A stretch of DNA of 29,756 nt, taken from CAZQMX01 sp964594965 (lineage in GTDB: Bacteria > Patescibacteriota > Minisyncoccia > Portnoybacterales > UBA2143). The notes under the pieces were generated by a model. It was not told where the DNA came from. It saw only the letters and a list, made by a program, of their open reading frames with translations, and made no database searches. Within the stretch, counting starts at the first letter, position 1. Each line of letters opens with the position of its first letter. The DNA is taken from positions 1-29,756 of the forward strand of contig CAZQMX010000007.1 of NCBI GenBank assembly GCA_964594965.1, in the 5' to 3' direction. Below are positions 1-7,970 of the stretch, piece after piece. Position numbers and translations under genes: made by a program.

Positions 1-54
1 ATCCCGCCCGCAATGCAGGCGGGACGGCCACGCCCCCTCCCTGATTTTAAAAAA
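1..54. repeat. GC-rich palindromic repeat, copy 1
   Basis: This block is the same, base for base, as 7816-7869. It carries a hairpin with arms TCCCGCC and GGCGGGA, then a C-rich stretch, then GATTTTAAAAAA. Its GC content stands out against the AT-rich surroundings. The window edge may cut off its left part. Between it and tgt lies a 13-bp direct repeat, AGAGATTATTTTC, at 56-68 and 78-90. The element is intergenic and no protein is predicted from it. Confidence 0.85.
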
Positions 55-108
55 AAGAGATTATTTTCGCTTATTTCAGAGATTATTTTCTTCGCCTTAT
101 AAGTTCGT

Positions 109-1236
109 ATGTTTAGAATTCTAAAAAAAAGTAAAAAATCAAAGGCCCGTTTGGGCTTGGTTAAAACAAAACATGGAAATATTCAAACTCCGGCTTTTTT
201 TCCTGTGGCAACTAAAGCAACGGTTAAAAGTTTAACCCCGGAAGATATTGAAGAAATTGGTTTTGAAGCAATCTTATCTAATACTTATCATTTGTATTTA
301 CAACCCGGTCATAAGTTAATTAAAAAAATGGGCGGACTCCATAAGTTTATCAATTGGTCTGGTCCGATTACAACCGATAGTGGCGGTTTTCAGGTTTTCA
401 GTTTAGGGGCTGGATTGGATTCCAGTGTTGGAAAATTGTTTAAAGGGAAAAAAGACGTTTCAGGGAAAAATTCTAGGACGGGTAAATTGGTTAGAATAGA
501 CAGTGATGGAGTAACTTTTACTTCTCATTTGGATGGTTCAAAGCATCGTTTTACTCCCGAGATTTCAATTAAAATCCAGGAAGATTTAGGGGCTGATATT
601 ATCTTTGCTTTTGATGAGTGTACTTCGCCTTTGGATGATTACGATTACACTAAAAAATCAATGAAAAGAACCCACAAATGGGCAGAAAGATGCCTAAAGG
701 CGAAGAAAAATAGAGACCAACTTCTTTTCGGTATTGTCCAGGGCGGGACTTTTAAGGATTTGAGGATTGAGAGCGCAAAATATATTTCTCAAATGGATTT
801 TGATGGATTTGGTATTGGTGGCGCTTTTGGGAAAAAGGAGATGAATAAAACTCTTGATTGGATTATTCCTCATTTACCGGAAAACAAACCACGTCATTTG
901 TTAGGCATCGGCTATTTGGATGATATTAAGGGAGCGGTTAAAAGAGGAATTGACTTATTTGATTGTGTTTATCCGACAAGGCTGGCTCGACATGGGACAT
1001 TTCTAACTTCACAAGGCGAGTTAAATATTCTAAAATCAATATACAAAAATAACAAAAAGCCGATTATGAGGAATTGTTCTTGTTATGTTTGCCAGAATTA
1101 TTCAAGGGCGTATTTGAATCACTTGTTCAAAGCCAAGGAAATTCTTGGGGCTCGATTAGCGACTTACCATAATCTCTGGTTTATAGCCCGGTTTATGGAA
1201 GAAATTAAGAAGGATATTAGAAATGGAAATATTTAA
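109..1236 (+). CDS. tgt: queuine/archaeosine-type tRNA-guanine transglycosylase
   Basis: The product exchanges guanine for a 7-deazaguanine base at position 34 of GUN-anticodon tRNAs. At 375 aa it is the usual length for bacterial Tgt. The base-recognition motif TTDSGGFQVFSLG (Asp90) and the nucleophile motif DLFDCVYPTR (Asp285) are present. The zinc site is complete: Cys323, Cys325, Cys328 and His354, with the Cys-to-His spacing of E. coli Tgt. An insertion of roughly a dozen residues follows the SLG of the first motif (about 101-125). It overlaps the downstream ABC exporter gene by 14 bp, so the two are probably co-transcribed. No queuosine biosynthesis gene is in the window. The substrate base (queuine or preQ1) cannot be read from the sequence. 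Confidence 0.96.
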   Translation: MFRILKKSKKSKARLGLVKTKHGNIQTPAFFPVATKATVKSLTPEDIEEIGFEAILSNTYHLYLQPGHKLIKKMGGLHKFINWSGPITTDSGGFQVFSLGAGLDSSVGKLFKGKKDVSGKNSRTGKLVRIDSDGVTFTSHLDGSKHRFTPEISIKIQEDLGADIIFAFDECTSPLDDYDYTKKSMKRTHKWAERCLKAKKNRDQLLFGIVQGGTFKDLRIESAKYISQMDFDGFGIGGAFGKKEMNKTLDWIIPHLPENKPRHLLGIGYLDDIKGAVKRGIDLFDCVYPTRLARHGTFLTSQGELNILKSIYKNNKKPIMRNCSCYVCQNYSRAYLNHLFKAKEILGARLATYHNLWFIARFMEEIKKDIRNGNI

Positions 1237-2962
1237 AGACTCAAAAATTATTTGGGGCTACTTAAAGAAATACAAAGGCAAGGTATATTTCATTGCCTCT
1301 GTTGCTTTAGTTAGCTCTGCTATTGCCGCGGTTATTCCATATCTTTATGGACGGCTAGTTGATATCGCGGTTTCAGAATCATCAACCCTGAAGATTATCG
1401 GGGGGATTCTTTTGCTTTGGTTGTTCCTGTCTTTATTAAGCGAATGGCTAGGTCGTTTTGTCTGGAAAAAAGAATTTGATGTCGCAATTGATAGTCGTAA
1501 TAACCTTCTTATAGAAGCCGGTGGTCATTTATTGAATTTACCTTTAAAATTTCACAAAGATAAAAAGATGGGTGAAATTATTCAACGTGTTGATAGAGGA
1601 GCGGACCATATAGAGAGGATTATAGATGATGTTATTTTTGAAATTGGCCCGAATTTTTTGACAGTCGCTGTTTCCTTGATGATTACAAGTTTTGTTGAGT
1701 GGCGTCTAACTCTACTTCTCTTGTTTGTTTTGATTGTTTATTCGGTTGTGTCAATTTGGAAAACAAAACCAATCATTAAAGCTCAAAGAAAGCTGCACAG
1801 ATCTTTTGAACGAGCCTATGGGGATTTATATGATTCCATTCTTAATGCCCAAACGGTTAAATCGTTTACCAGCGAAGAATTGGAAAAGAAAAAGATGAAA
1901 AGGAATTTTAAAGACCGGGCTGGTCGTCAATATAGATCATTTGTTGGTCTCTGGCGTAAATTAGAGGCCTGGCAAAAGACGATTTTCAGCTTTGGCTTTG
2001 TTTCAATTTTCGGCGGGGCAATTCTCTTTTTAAGAGAGGGTGTTATTACTCCTGGTCAGTTAGTTATGTTTGTTGGATATATTAGCTTAACTTACGCTCC
2101 TTTTGGTCGGGTGGCTAATAATTATCGGCAAACAAGAACAGGATTGGTTGCTATTCGAAGAGTAGAAGCCCTCCTTAAGACCAGACCAGAACCATATCAA
2201 AAAAACAAGACAGAACTTAAAAATATCAAGGGCGAAGTTGAATTTGAAAGTGTTAGTTTTGGGTATCAGGATAAGAAAAAAATTGTAAAAGATATTTCTT
2301 TTAAGGTTAAGTCGGGTCAGATGGTTGCTTTGGTTGGAGAGAGCGGAGTTGGCAAAACAACTTTGGTTGATTTAATTTCCCGATATTACATTCCTCAAGA
2401 GGGGAAAATTATGATTGATGATAAAGATATTTCAGGGGTATCCTTAGAATCATTAAGAAAAAACATCGCTATTGTTCCTCAGGAAGTAACTCTTTTTAAC
2501 GATACAATTAAAAACAATATTCGCTATGGTCGGCCAAAAGCAACTGAAAAAGAAATTATTCAGGCATCAAAAGCCGCTCATGTCGATGAGTTTATTCAGA
2601 AGTTTGATAAGAAATATGAACAGTTGGTTGGGGAAAGGGGAATTAAACTTTCAACCGGCCAGAAGCAAAGAGTCGCTATCGCCCGGGCAATTTTAAGAGA
2701 CCCGAAGATTTTAATTTTAGATGAAGCAACCGCTAGCCTGGATTCTGCCACAGAAAAATTAGTTCAGGATGCTTTGGCCTGCTTAATCAAAGGAAGAACA
2801 ACCTTTGTTATTGCTCATCGCTTGAGTACAATTCAAAAAGCTGATTTGATTTTAGTTTTGGAAAAAGGAAGAATAATTGAAGAGGGCGACCACCAGGAAT
2901 TAATTTCCAAAGGTGGAGTCTATAAAAAGCTGTCCAAATTACAGTCAACTATGGTAAAATAG
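1223..2962 (+). CDS. ABC exporter, fused membrane and ATPase domains (MsbA/multidrug type)
   Basis: This is a half-transporter that should work as a homodimer in the membrane. Residues 1-310 hold about six hydrophobic segments (ABC transporter type I fold). Residues 335-579 form the ATPase: Walker A GESGVGKT at 372-379, signature LSTGQ at 476-480 (Ser-Thr-Gly variant of LSGGQ), Walker B ending in Asp500-Glu501, and H-loop His532. The length, 579 aa, is normal for the family. The start overlaps tgt by 14 bp and has AAGGA 10 bases upstream. The cargo cannot be told from sequence; lipid, peptide and drug exporters share this architecture. Confidence 0.93.
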   Translation: MEIFKDSKIIWGYLKKYKGKVYFIASVALVSSAIAAVIPYLYGRLVDIAVSESSTLKIIGGILLLWLFLSLLSEWLGRFVWKKEFDVAIDSRNNLLIEAGGHLLNLPLKFHKDKKMGEIIQRVDRGADHIERIIDDVIFEIGPNFLTVAVSLMITSFVEWRLTLLLLFVLIVYSVVSIWKTKPIIKAQRKLHRSFERAYGDLYDSILNAQTVKSFTSEELEKKKMKRNFKDRAGRQYRSFVGLWRKLEAWQKTIFSFGFVSIFGGAILFLREGVITPGQLVMFVGYISLTYAPFGRVANNYRQTRTGLVAIRRVEALLKTRPEPYQKNKTELKNIKGEVEFESVSFGYQDKKKIVKDISFKVKSGQMVALVGESGVGKTTLVDLISRYYIPQEGKIMIDDKDISGVSLESLRKNIAIVPQEVTLFNDTIKNNIRYGRPKATEKEIIQASKAAHVDEFIQKFDKKYEQLVGERGIKLSTGQKQRVAIARAILRDPKILILDEATASLDSATEKLVQDALACLIKGRTTFVIAHRLSTIQKADLILVLEKGRIIEEGDHQELISKGGVYKKLSKLQSTMVK

Positions 2963-2980
2963 GGAAAAGGAGAAATAAGT

Positions 2981-3940
2981 ATGCCTAAAGTATTTGTCAC
3001 TCGTCAGATTCCTGAAATTGGAATCAAACTATTAAAAGATAAGGGCCACGATGTTTTAATTGGCCCGGAGGGGAAAATAGAGAAAAAAGAACTCCTTGAA
3101 AAAGTTAAAGGAGTCGATGCTATTCTATCTGTTTTAACAGAAGAGATTAACGGCGAAGTTATGGATTCAGCTGGAAAGCAATTAAAGATTATTGCTAATT
3201 ACGCGGTTGGGTATAATAATATTGATGTTGAAGAGGCCAAGAAAAGAAATATTATCGTAACTAATACCCCGGGAGTTTTGACCGACGCTGTTTCAGACCA
3301 TGCTGTCGGTCTTTTATTTGCTATTTCTCAAAAAATTATTCAGGCAGATAAATATACCCGAGAGGGGAAATACAAGGCCTGGGGACCAGAATTGTTTTTA
3401 GGCGGTGATATTACCGGAAAAGTTTTAGGAATAGTTGGTTTTGGCCGGATTGGTTTTGCTGTCGCTCAAAGAATGAAAAATGGTTTTAATATGAAAATCC
3501 TTTATTATGATATTAAAAGGAATGAAGAATTGGAACAAAAAATTGGAGCGGAATTCAGAGAGTTAAATGATTTATTAAAAGAATCTGATTTTGTAAGTTT
3601 GCACACCGCCTTGACAAAAGAAACAACCCATTTGATTAACAAAGAAAAATTAGAAATGATGAAGCCTTCTGCCTATTTAATCAATACTTCTCGAGGACCA
3701 ATTATTGATGAAAAGGCATTAATTGAAATATTAAAAGAAAAAAAGATTGCCGGGGCGGCTTTAGATGTTTTTGAAAAAGAGCCGGAATTGATGCCTGGTT
3801 TAGTTGATCTTGATAATATTGTTTTAACCCCTCATATCGCTTCGGCAACAAAGGAAACCAGAGACAAAATGTCAGAGATGGCCGCTCAGAATATTGTCGC
3901 GGCTTTAGAAGGGCAGTCCCCGCCTAATTTGGTTGAGTAA
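2981..3940 (+). CDS. D-isomer-specific 2-hydroxyacid dehydrogenase (glyoxylate/hydroxypyruvate reductase-like)
   Basis: The 319-aa product should be a cytosolic NAD(P)-dependent oxidoreductase that interconverts 2-oxoacids and D-2-hydroxyacids. The Rossmann motif GFGRIG lies near residues 153-158. The catalytic triad is in place: Arg in NTSRGPIIDE (about 237), Glu in DVFEKEP (about 265), and His in TPHIASAT (about 285). The overall pattern is closest to archaeal-type glyoxylate reductase (GyaR) and glycerate dehydrogenases. Phosphoglycerate dehydrogenase is less likely because the C-terminal ACT region is absent. A clear Shine-Dalgarno AAAAGGAG precedes the ATG, 18 bp after the ABC gene. The exact substrate is not determined. 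Confidence 0.9.
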   Translation: MPKVFVTRQIPEIGIKLLKDKGHDVLIGPEGKIEKKELLEKVKGVDAILSVLTEEINGEVMDSAGKQLKIIANYAVGYNNIDVEEAKKRNIIVTNTPGVLTDAVSDHAVGLLFAISQKIIQADKYTREGKYKAWGPELFLGGDITGKVLGIVGFGRIGFAVAQRMKNGFNMKILYYDIKRNEELEQKIGAEFRELNDLLKESDFVSLHTALTKETTHLINKEKLEMMKPSAYLINTSRGPIIDEKALIEILKEKKIAGAALDVFEKEPELMPGLVDLDNIVLTPHIASATKETRDKMSEMAAQNIVAALEGQSPPNLVE

Positions 3941-3941
3941 T

Positions 3942-4763
3942 ATGATTAGAGCCGGAATAGATGAAGTCGGAAGGGGGAGTTGGGCGGGTCCAGTTGCTGC
4001 TGCTGCGGTTTTAATCAAAAAAAGAATTTCTCTCAAGGGAGTTAAAGATTCAAAATTACTTTCTCAAAAGCAAAGAGAAGAAATTTTTGAGAGAATTAAA
4101 GATAATCCGAATATTGAATGGCGAGTAAGTTATGTTTATCCCAAAGTAATTGATAAAATCAATATTTTAAAAGCAACTCTTCTAGCCTGGAAAAGAAGTT
4201 TGAAAAAACTTAATCCTCAGCCGGGTTTTTTATTTCTAGACGGAAATCAGATTATTCCAAGATTAGGAATAGAACAAAAAGCAGTTATTAAAGGCGACCA
4301 GAAGATTTTTCTAATTTCATTAGCTTCAATTATTGCCAAAGTTAATCGAGACAGATTAATGGAAAGATTGGATAAGAAATATCCTGATTACGGATTTGTT
4401 TATCATAAGGGCTATGGAACAAAACTTCATTTGGAGAGAATAAGGAAATTTGGTCCAATAGAAATTCATAGAAAGAGTTTTAAGCCCGTTTTTAATAATT
4501 TACTATTCAAAGACAAGGTTTATCATATTGTTAGCCAGATTCCTAAAGGCCGAGTTATGACTTACCGGCAGGTGGCGGAGAGAATTGGTCACCCTAATTC
4601 CTATCGGGCAGTTGGCAATGCCTTAAACAAGAATCCATATAAATCGGTTCCTTGTCATCGGGTTATCCGCTCTGACGGAAGAATCGGCGGCTTTGCTCGG
4701 GGAAGCTGGGTTAAAAGAAAAATCTTGAAAAAAGAGGGAATAACTGATACAATAAAGTATTAA
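3942..4763 (+). CDS. rnhB: RNase HII fused to an O6-alkylguanine alkyltransferase-type DNA-binding domain
   Basis: Residues 1-190 are RNase HII, which cuts RNA in RNA-DNA hybrids and at single embedded ribonucleotides. The motif GIDEVGRG gives Asp7 and Glu8; FLDGN gives Asp100 and KGDQK gives Asp119, completing the four carboxylates. Residues 192-273 match the C-terminal domain of MGMT/Ogt and alkyltransferase-like proteins: YRQVAERIG, the arginine-finger segment RAVGNALNKNP, and the active-site motif PCHR with Cys238 kept. The N-terminal alkyltransferase subdomain is missing. The ATG at 3942 follows the previous stop by one base; a TTG at 3933 would add three residues and is less likely. The reading frame is open throughout, so the fusion does not depend on a frameshift. 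Confidence 0.9.
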   Translation: MIRAGIDEVGRGSWAGPVAAAAVLIKKRISLKGVKDSKLLSQKQREEIFERIKDNPNIEWRVSYVYPKVIDKINILKATLLAWKRSLKKLNPQPGFLFLDGNQIIPRLGIEQKAVIKGDQKIFLISLASIIAKVNRDRLMERLDKKYPDYGFVYHKGYGTKLHLERIRKFGPIEIHRKSFKPVFNNLLFKDKVYHIVSQIPKGRVMTYRQVAERIGHPNSYRAVGNALNKNPYKSVPCHRVIRSDGRIGGFARGSWVKRKILKKEGITDTIKY

Positions 4764-4777
4764 TAAGAAAAGTGATT

Positions 4778-5410
4778 ATGGATAAAAAAACAATTATTTT
4801 AGGATTAGTAGCTGTTGTTGTTATTGCCGGCGGTCTTTGGTATTTTAATAAAGGCGATAATCAAATAGCTTCTATTCTTGGCGGAGATAATTCGAATCAG
4901 GAAAACGAAGTTAGCCAATTAGGCGAATTTGTTCTTGGCGATCCGTCAGCGCCAGTAACAATGATTGACTATTCAAGCCATACCTGTGGCCATTGTATTG
5001 ATTTTCATTTAGAAACTCTGCCGATTCTTATTGAAAAATATGTTAAAACCGGCAAGTTGAAAATTATTCCAAGATTAGTTTCTCCTCTTGAATTGAATAT
5101 GGCAACTTTTTGCGCTTATGAGCAGGAAAGACGCCAGGAATACAGCGATTATCTTTTCGAACACATTAGCGAGATTGAAACAACAGAAGAGTTAAAAGAC
5201 ATTGCTGGAGAATTAGGGTTCGACCGAGATGGTTTTAATGCCTGTTATGATACCGGAAAGTATCAGGAAGAAATTATGTCTGTTTTTGAGCAGGCTCAGG
5301 TAGATGGGGTTGAAGGAACGCCAACATTCATTATCAATGGAGAAAGAATCATTGGCAATCAGCCAATTGAGGTTTTTGAAGAAGCGATTGAAAAAGCTTT
5401 GAATCAATAA
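4778..5410 (+). CDS. membrane-anchored DsbA-like thiol oxidoreductase
   Basis: An N-terminal hydrophobic segment (residues 4-23) anchors a thioredoxin-fold domain outside the membrane. The redox motif is CGHC (Cys70-Cys73), and the cis-proline is in GTPTF (Pro182). A helical insert lies between them, as in DsbA/thioredoxin_4 proteins. Two further cysteines, Cys112 and Cys156, could form a second disulfide. Disulfide formation or isomerisation in exported proteins is the likely role. No DsbB or VKOR partner is in the window. The ATG at 4778 is preferred over a GTG six bases upstream because it is closer to the usual distance from AAGAAAAG. The gene lies 14 bp after the RNase HII gene. Confidence 0.88.
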   Translation: MDKKTIILGLVAVVVIAGGLWYFNKGDNQIASILGGDNSNQENEVSQLGEFVLGDPSAPVTMIDYSSHTCGHCIDFHLETLPILIEKYVKTGKLKIIPRLVSPLELNMATFCAYEQERRQEYSDYLFEHISEIETTEELKDIAGELGFDRDGFNACYDTGKYQEEIMSVFEQAQVDGVEGTPTFIINGERIIGNQPIEVFEEAIEKALNQ

Positions 5411-5453
5411 TAGTTTCTTTTAAAATAAAAAGCAAAGAAAAGAGGTGATAGAG

Positions 5454-5969
5454 ATGTATGGCAGTTATGAAAGAAATGGCGAGAGGAAAACCTCTGTGAG
5501 GAAAAGAAAGGCTGTTCGTCCAAGTTCTTATCTGGTTAAATCTTTTTTAATGACAGAGTCAGATTTATGCCGATTACCTTCTTGTTCCAGAAGAGGAAAT
5601 GCAGGCGACTTCAGGATGCATCACTGGGATTTTCGGGGGCAGAGAGAGGATCCATTGTATAATCCATGGGCAGTACATTTAGTCCATTCGGTGTGTCACG
5701 ACAGAATCCACAAGATAGCAGGAAGTATCGTGTATTATTTGGAGAATTATATAAGCACCAAGAGAAACATCCTTATTAGAAGAATGCTGATTATGCTTGA
5801 AAATGAAGTTGTTGAGAATATTCGTTTTGTGCTTAGAGAAGAGTTGATTCCGGCCAATCTTATTCTGGTTAAGAACGGTAAATACGAATTAAACACGGAG
5901 TCGCAGAATTCGCTTACTATCAGAAACATCAAGAAGTATCTGGAAATAGAACAAGCTTTTCCAGCTTAA
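5454..5969 (+). CDS. small HNH-like zinc-binding protein
   Basis: I do not recognise this 171-aa protein as a named family. Its first half has the residue pattern of an HNH (treble-clef) nuclease: Cys39 and Cys44, then His56-His57, Asn70, and Cys81-His82 followed by Ile-His86. The N-terminus is rich in Arg and Lys, which fits nucleic-acid binding. The second half is helical with no motif I can name. A strong Shine-Dalgarno GAGGTGAT precedes the ATG at 5454; the GTG at 5445 lies inside it and is rejected. The gene stands alone and ends in a terminator-like hairpin. Its codon use looks less AT-biased than its neighbours, which may indicate transfer. Nuclease activity is inferred only. Confidence 0.7.
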   Translation: MYGSYERNGERKTSVRKRKAVRPSSYLVKSFLMTESDLCRLPSCSRRGNAGDFRMHHWDFRGQREDPLYNPWAVHLVHSVCHDRIHKIAGSIVYYLENYISTKRNILIRRMLIMLENEVVENIRFVLREELIPANLILVKNGKYELNTESQNSLTIRNIKKYLEIEQAFPA

Positions 5970-6018
5970 AATCCTGACTATTGTATTAAGAAATTTACCA
6001 ATATAGTCAGGATTTTAA
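5966..6018 (+). terminator. terminator-like hairpin after the HNH-like gene
   Basis: A perfect 16-bp inverted repeat, TTAAAATCCTGACTAT at 5966-5981 and ATAGTCAGGATTTTAA at 6003-6018, encloses a 21-base loop. The 3' arm contains TTTT. It begins at the stop codon of the HNH-like gene and separates it from the hydrogenase genes. The loop is long for an intrinsic terminator, so a repeat element is an alternative. Confidence 0.6.
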
Positions 6019-6038
6019 AATTGTGTTAATATATTTCA

Positions 6039-6959
6039 ATGCCCTTAATTATTGAAAAAAAGCAAATTAAGGATTGGTTGGCTGGATTTAAAAAAGATTT
6101 TAAGGTAGTTGATACCATGAAATCAGTTTTGCCGGCCAAGCAATATTTTTTCCCGCCTCGGGAAGAGATTTTTGTTTTTAATAGAAAGAGTGGCAAATTA
6201 AGTAGTCCGGAGTTTAAGCAAAAACTTTTAATTGTTTGTTCTCATTTGGGGGAATTAGGAGCGCTAACCCAATTGGATGAAATCATGAAAAAGCCCGAAA
6301 CGGACTTTTTTTATTGGCAGAAAAGAGAAAAATCAGTTTTAATTGGTATTATTGATTATTCAGTTAAAGTGGCGCCGGGTGGAGATTTAATTCTGGAGAA
6401 GATTAATCAGAGTCAATATCAGGCATTAATTCTAAATGACAAAGGTAAGAAATTAATTAAAAAAGAATTCTTTAAAGAAATTAAAAAACCGGAGATTAAG
6501 AAGTATCTGCCGGAAAAAAAAGAATTAAGAGAAATGCTTTTGGATTCGGAATTGCTGGCCGAAGCGGTTGATTGGTCCTGGAAATCAAATCATAGAATTT
6601 GGGATGAATTAGGCAAGAAATGCCTTGGTTGTGGAATCTGCACCTATGTTTGTCCAATTTGTCATTGTTTTTCAATAGAGGATAGCGTTAGTTTGGATAA
6701 TGAGAATTGCAGTCGTTGCCGACAGTGGGATGCCTGTACTTTGCCGCGTTTTGCCCAGATTGCCGGTGGACATAATTTCCATAAAACTATTAAAGAAAGA
6801 TACTATAATTGGTTTTATCATAAGTTTGTTCGGGCCTACCGGCAGTATGGTAAATCCCAGTGCGTTGCCTGCGGGCAATGCGGTAGGAATTGCCCGGCCG
6901 GAATTAGTATCGAAGAAGTTTTAAAAGAAATTGTTAAAGATTACAAAAAAAATGGATAA
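6039..6959 (+). CDS. hydB: [NiFe] hydrogenase/sulfhydrogenase beta subunit (iron-sulfur)
   Basis: This 306-aa protein carries electrons between the catalytic heterodimer and the flavoprotein subunit of a cytosolic group 3b-type hydrogenase. The C-terminal third has two CxxCxxCxxxCP motifs for [4Fe-4S] clusters: Cys195/198/201/205 and Cys275/278/281/285. Cys208, 210, 224, 227 and 233 lie between them and could serve a further cluster. Residues 1-170 match the N-terminal domain of the 4Fe-4S sulfhydrogenase beta family only in outline. No Shine-Dalgarno is seen before the ATG. The gene overlaps hydG by 8 bp. The gene order and the group assignment support each other. Confidence 0.88.
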   Translation: MPLIIEKKQIKDWLAGFKKDFKVVDTMKSVLPAKQYFFPPREEIFVFNRKSGKLSSPEFKQKLLIVCSHLGELGALTQLDEIMKKPETDFFYWQKREKSVLIGIIDYSVKVAPGGDLILEKINQSQYQALILNDKGKKLIKKEFFKEIKKPEIKKYLPEKKELREMLLDSELLAEAVDWSWKSNHRIWDELGKKCLGCGICTYVCPICHCFSIEDSVSLDNENCSRCRQWDACTLPRFAQIAGGHNFHKTIKERYYNWFYHKFVRAYRQYGKSQCVACGQCGRNCPAGISIEEVLKEIVKDYKKNG

Positions 6960-7767
6960 TATTTATCAGCCATTTAAGGTTAAAATATCAAAGATTGAAA
7001 AACAATCTTCAGATGTTAAACTTTTCAGATTAAAAGGAGATTTTAAAAAGAATGAAAAAGGATTAGTTTTTAATCCGGGTCAGTTTGTTTTAATTAGTAT
7101 CTTTGGCTATGGCGAAGCGCCTTTTGGTCCGGCTTCTTCCCCTTACAATGATTCATATATTGATCTGATCATCAGAAAAACAGGGATTTTGACTAATGCT
7201 CTTCATCGAGCCAAAGAGGGAGACGAAATATTCATTCGCGGACCTTATGGCAATGGTTTTGATATGGATTTTATTGAAGGAAAGGATTTAGTTATGGTCA
7301 CCGGCGGCTGCGGCATTCCGCCGATTGCTGCTCTGGTGGAATATGTTAGGAAGAACAGAGATAAATTTAATCGAACGCATTTAATCTATGGTGCCAGGAC
7401 TCCAAAGGATCTTTTGTTAATGGATAGAATAAGGGAATGGGAAAAGGACATTAAGGTTCTTTTAACGGTTGATAAAGCTGATAAGAACTGGAAAGGCCCG
7501 GTTGGTTTTGTGACGGAATTAGTGGATGATATTAAGATTGATCCTAAAAATGCTGTTGCGGTCATGTGCGGACCGGGGCCAATGATGGATGCCCTGGAAA
7601 AGATATTAAGGCCTTTGGGAATTTCTGACAGAAGAATTTTTGTTAGCATGGAAAGAAAAATGCAGTGTGGGGTTGGAAAGTGTCAGCACTGCGTTACCGG
7701 GGATAAATACGTTTGTCAGGATGGTCCGGTCTTTTACTTTGACCAGATTGATAAAAATTGGGATTAA
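6952..7767 (+). CDS. hydG: [NiFe] hydrogenase/sulfhydrogenase gamma subunit (FAD, NAD(P), 2Fe-2S)
   Basis: The 271-aa subunit is the diaphorase of the hydrogenase, passing electrons between NAD(P)H and the iron-sulfur chain. It belongs to the ferredoxin reductase superfamily and resembles PyrK. The order is a flavin-binding barrel with GPASSPY (about 59-65), the nucleotide-binding segment VTGGCGIPPIAALVEY (116-131), a CGPGPMM segment (206-212), and four C-terminal cysteines (Cys239, 244, 247, 255) for a [2Fe-2S] cluster. The ATG at 6952 lies inside the end of hydB and fits the family start; a TTG at 6931 would only add residues read from hydB. NADPH or NADH preference is not readable. Confidence 0.9.
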   Translation: MDNIYQPFKVKISKIEKQSSDVKLFRLKGDFKKNEKGLVFNPGQFVLISIFGYGEAPFGPASSPYNDSYIDLIIRKTGILTNALHRAKEGDEIFIRGPYGNGFDMDFIEGKDLVMVTGGCGIPPIAALVEYVRKNRDKFNRTHLIYGARTPKDLLLMDRIREWEKDIKVLLTVDKADKNWKGPVGFVTELVDDIKIDPKNAVAVMCGPGPMMDALEKILRPLGISDRRIFVSMERKMQCGVGKCQHCVTGDKYVCQDGPVFYFDQIDKNWD

Positions 7768-7784
7768 GGTTTTTAACAAAGCTC

Positions 7785-7878
7785 AATAAGTAGATTTTTT
7801 AAAATCTTCCCCTCCATCCCGCCCGCAATGCAGGCGGGACGGCCACGCCCCCTCCCTGATTTTAAAAAATCTCTTATT
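7785..7878. repeat. inverted-repeat element inside the hydrogenase gene cluster
   Basis: Perfect 15-bp inverted repeats, AGATTTTTTAAAATC at 7792-7806 and GATTTTAAAAAATCT at 7858-7872, flank the same GC-rich repeat seen at 1-54 (here 7816-7869). Six more base pairs extend the arms outward with one unpaired T, giving 7785-7878. It therefore has the form of a small element with terminal inverted repeats and a central GC hairpin. It lies between hydG and hydD. It encodes nothing, but as RNA it would form a long stem that could affect read-through or mRNA decay. Confidence 0.8.
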
Positions 7879-7933
7879 TGAGCAGTGAGCGAATGAAATG
7901 AAAACGAGTTTTCATTTCTGAGCGAGCAAGCAA
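7879..7933. repeat. palindromic intergenic repeat before hydD
   Basis: A perfect 11-bp hairpin, GAAATGAAAAC at 7895-7905 and GTTTTCATTTC at 7908-7918, is set between GAGCGA-type motifs (GTGAGCGAAT on the left, GAGCGAGCAAGC on the right). The remaining bases to 7970 are AT-rich and hold only a weak AGGG before the hydD start. Confidence 0.65.
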
Positions 7934-7970
7934 ATATATTAATATATTTTCGCTTTGATTCATGTAGGGT

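Noticed and set aside
4508..4763. Active DNA alkyltransferase as a separate gene
   Set aside because: There is no stop or independent start between it and RNase HII, and the N-terminal alkyltransferase subdomain is missing.
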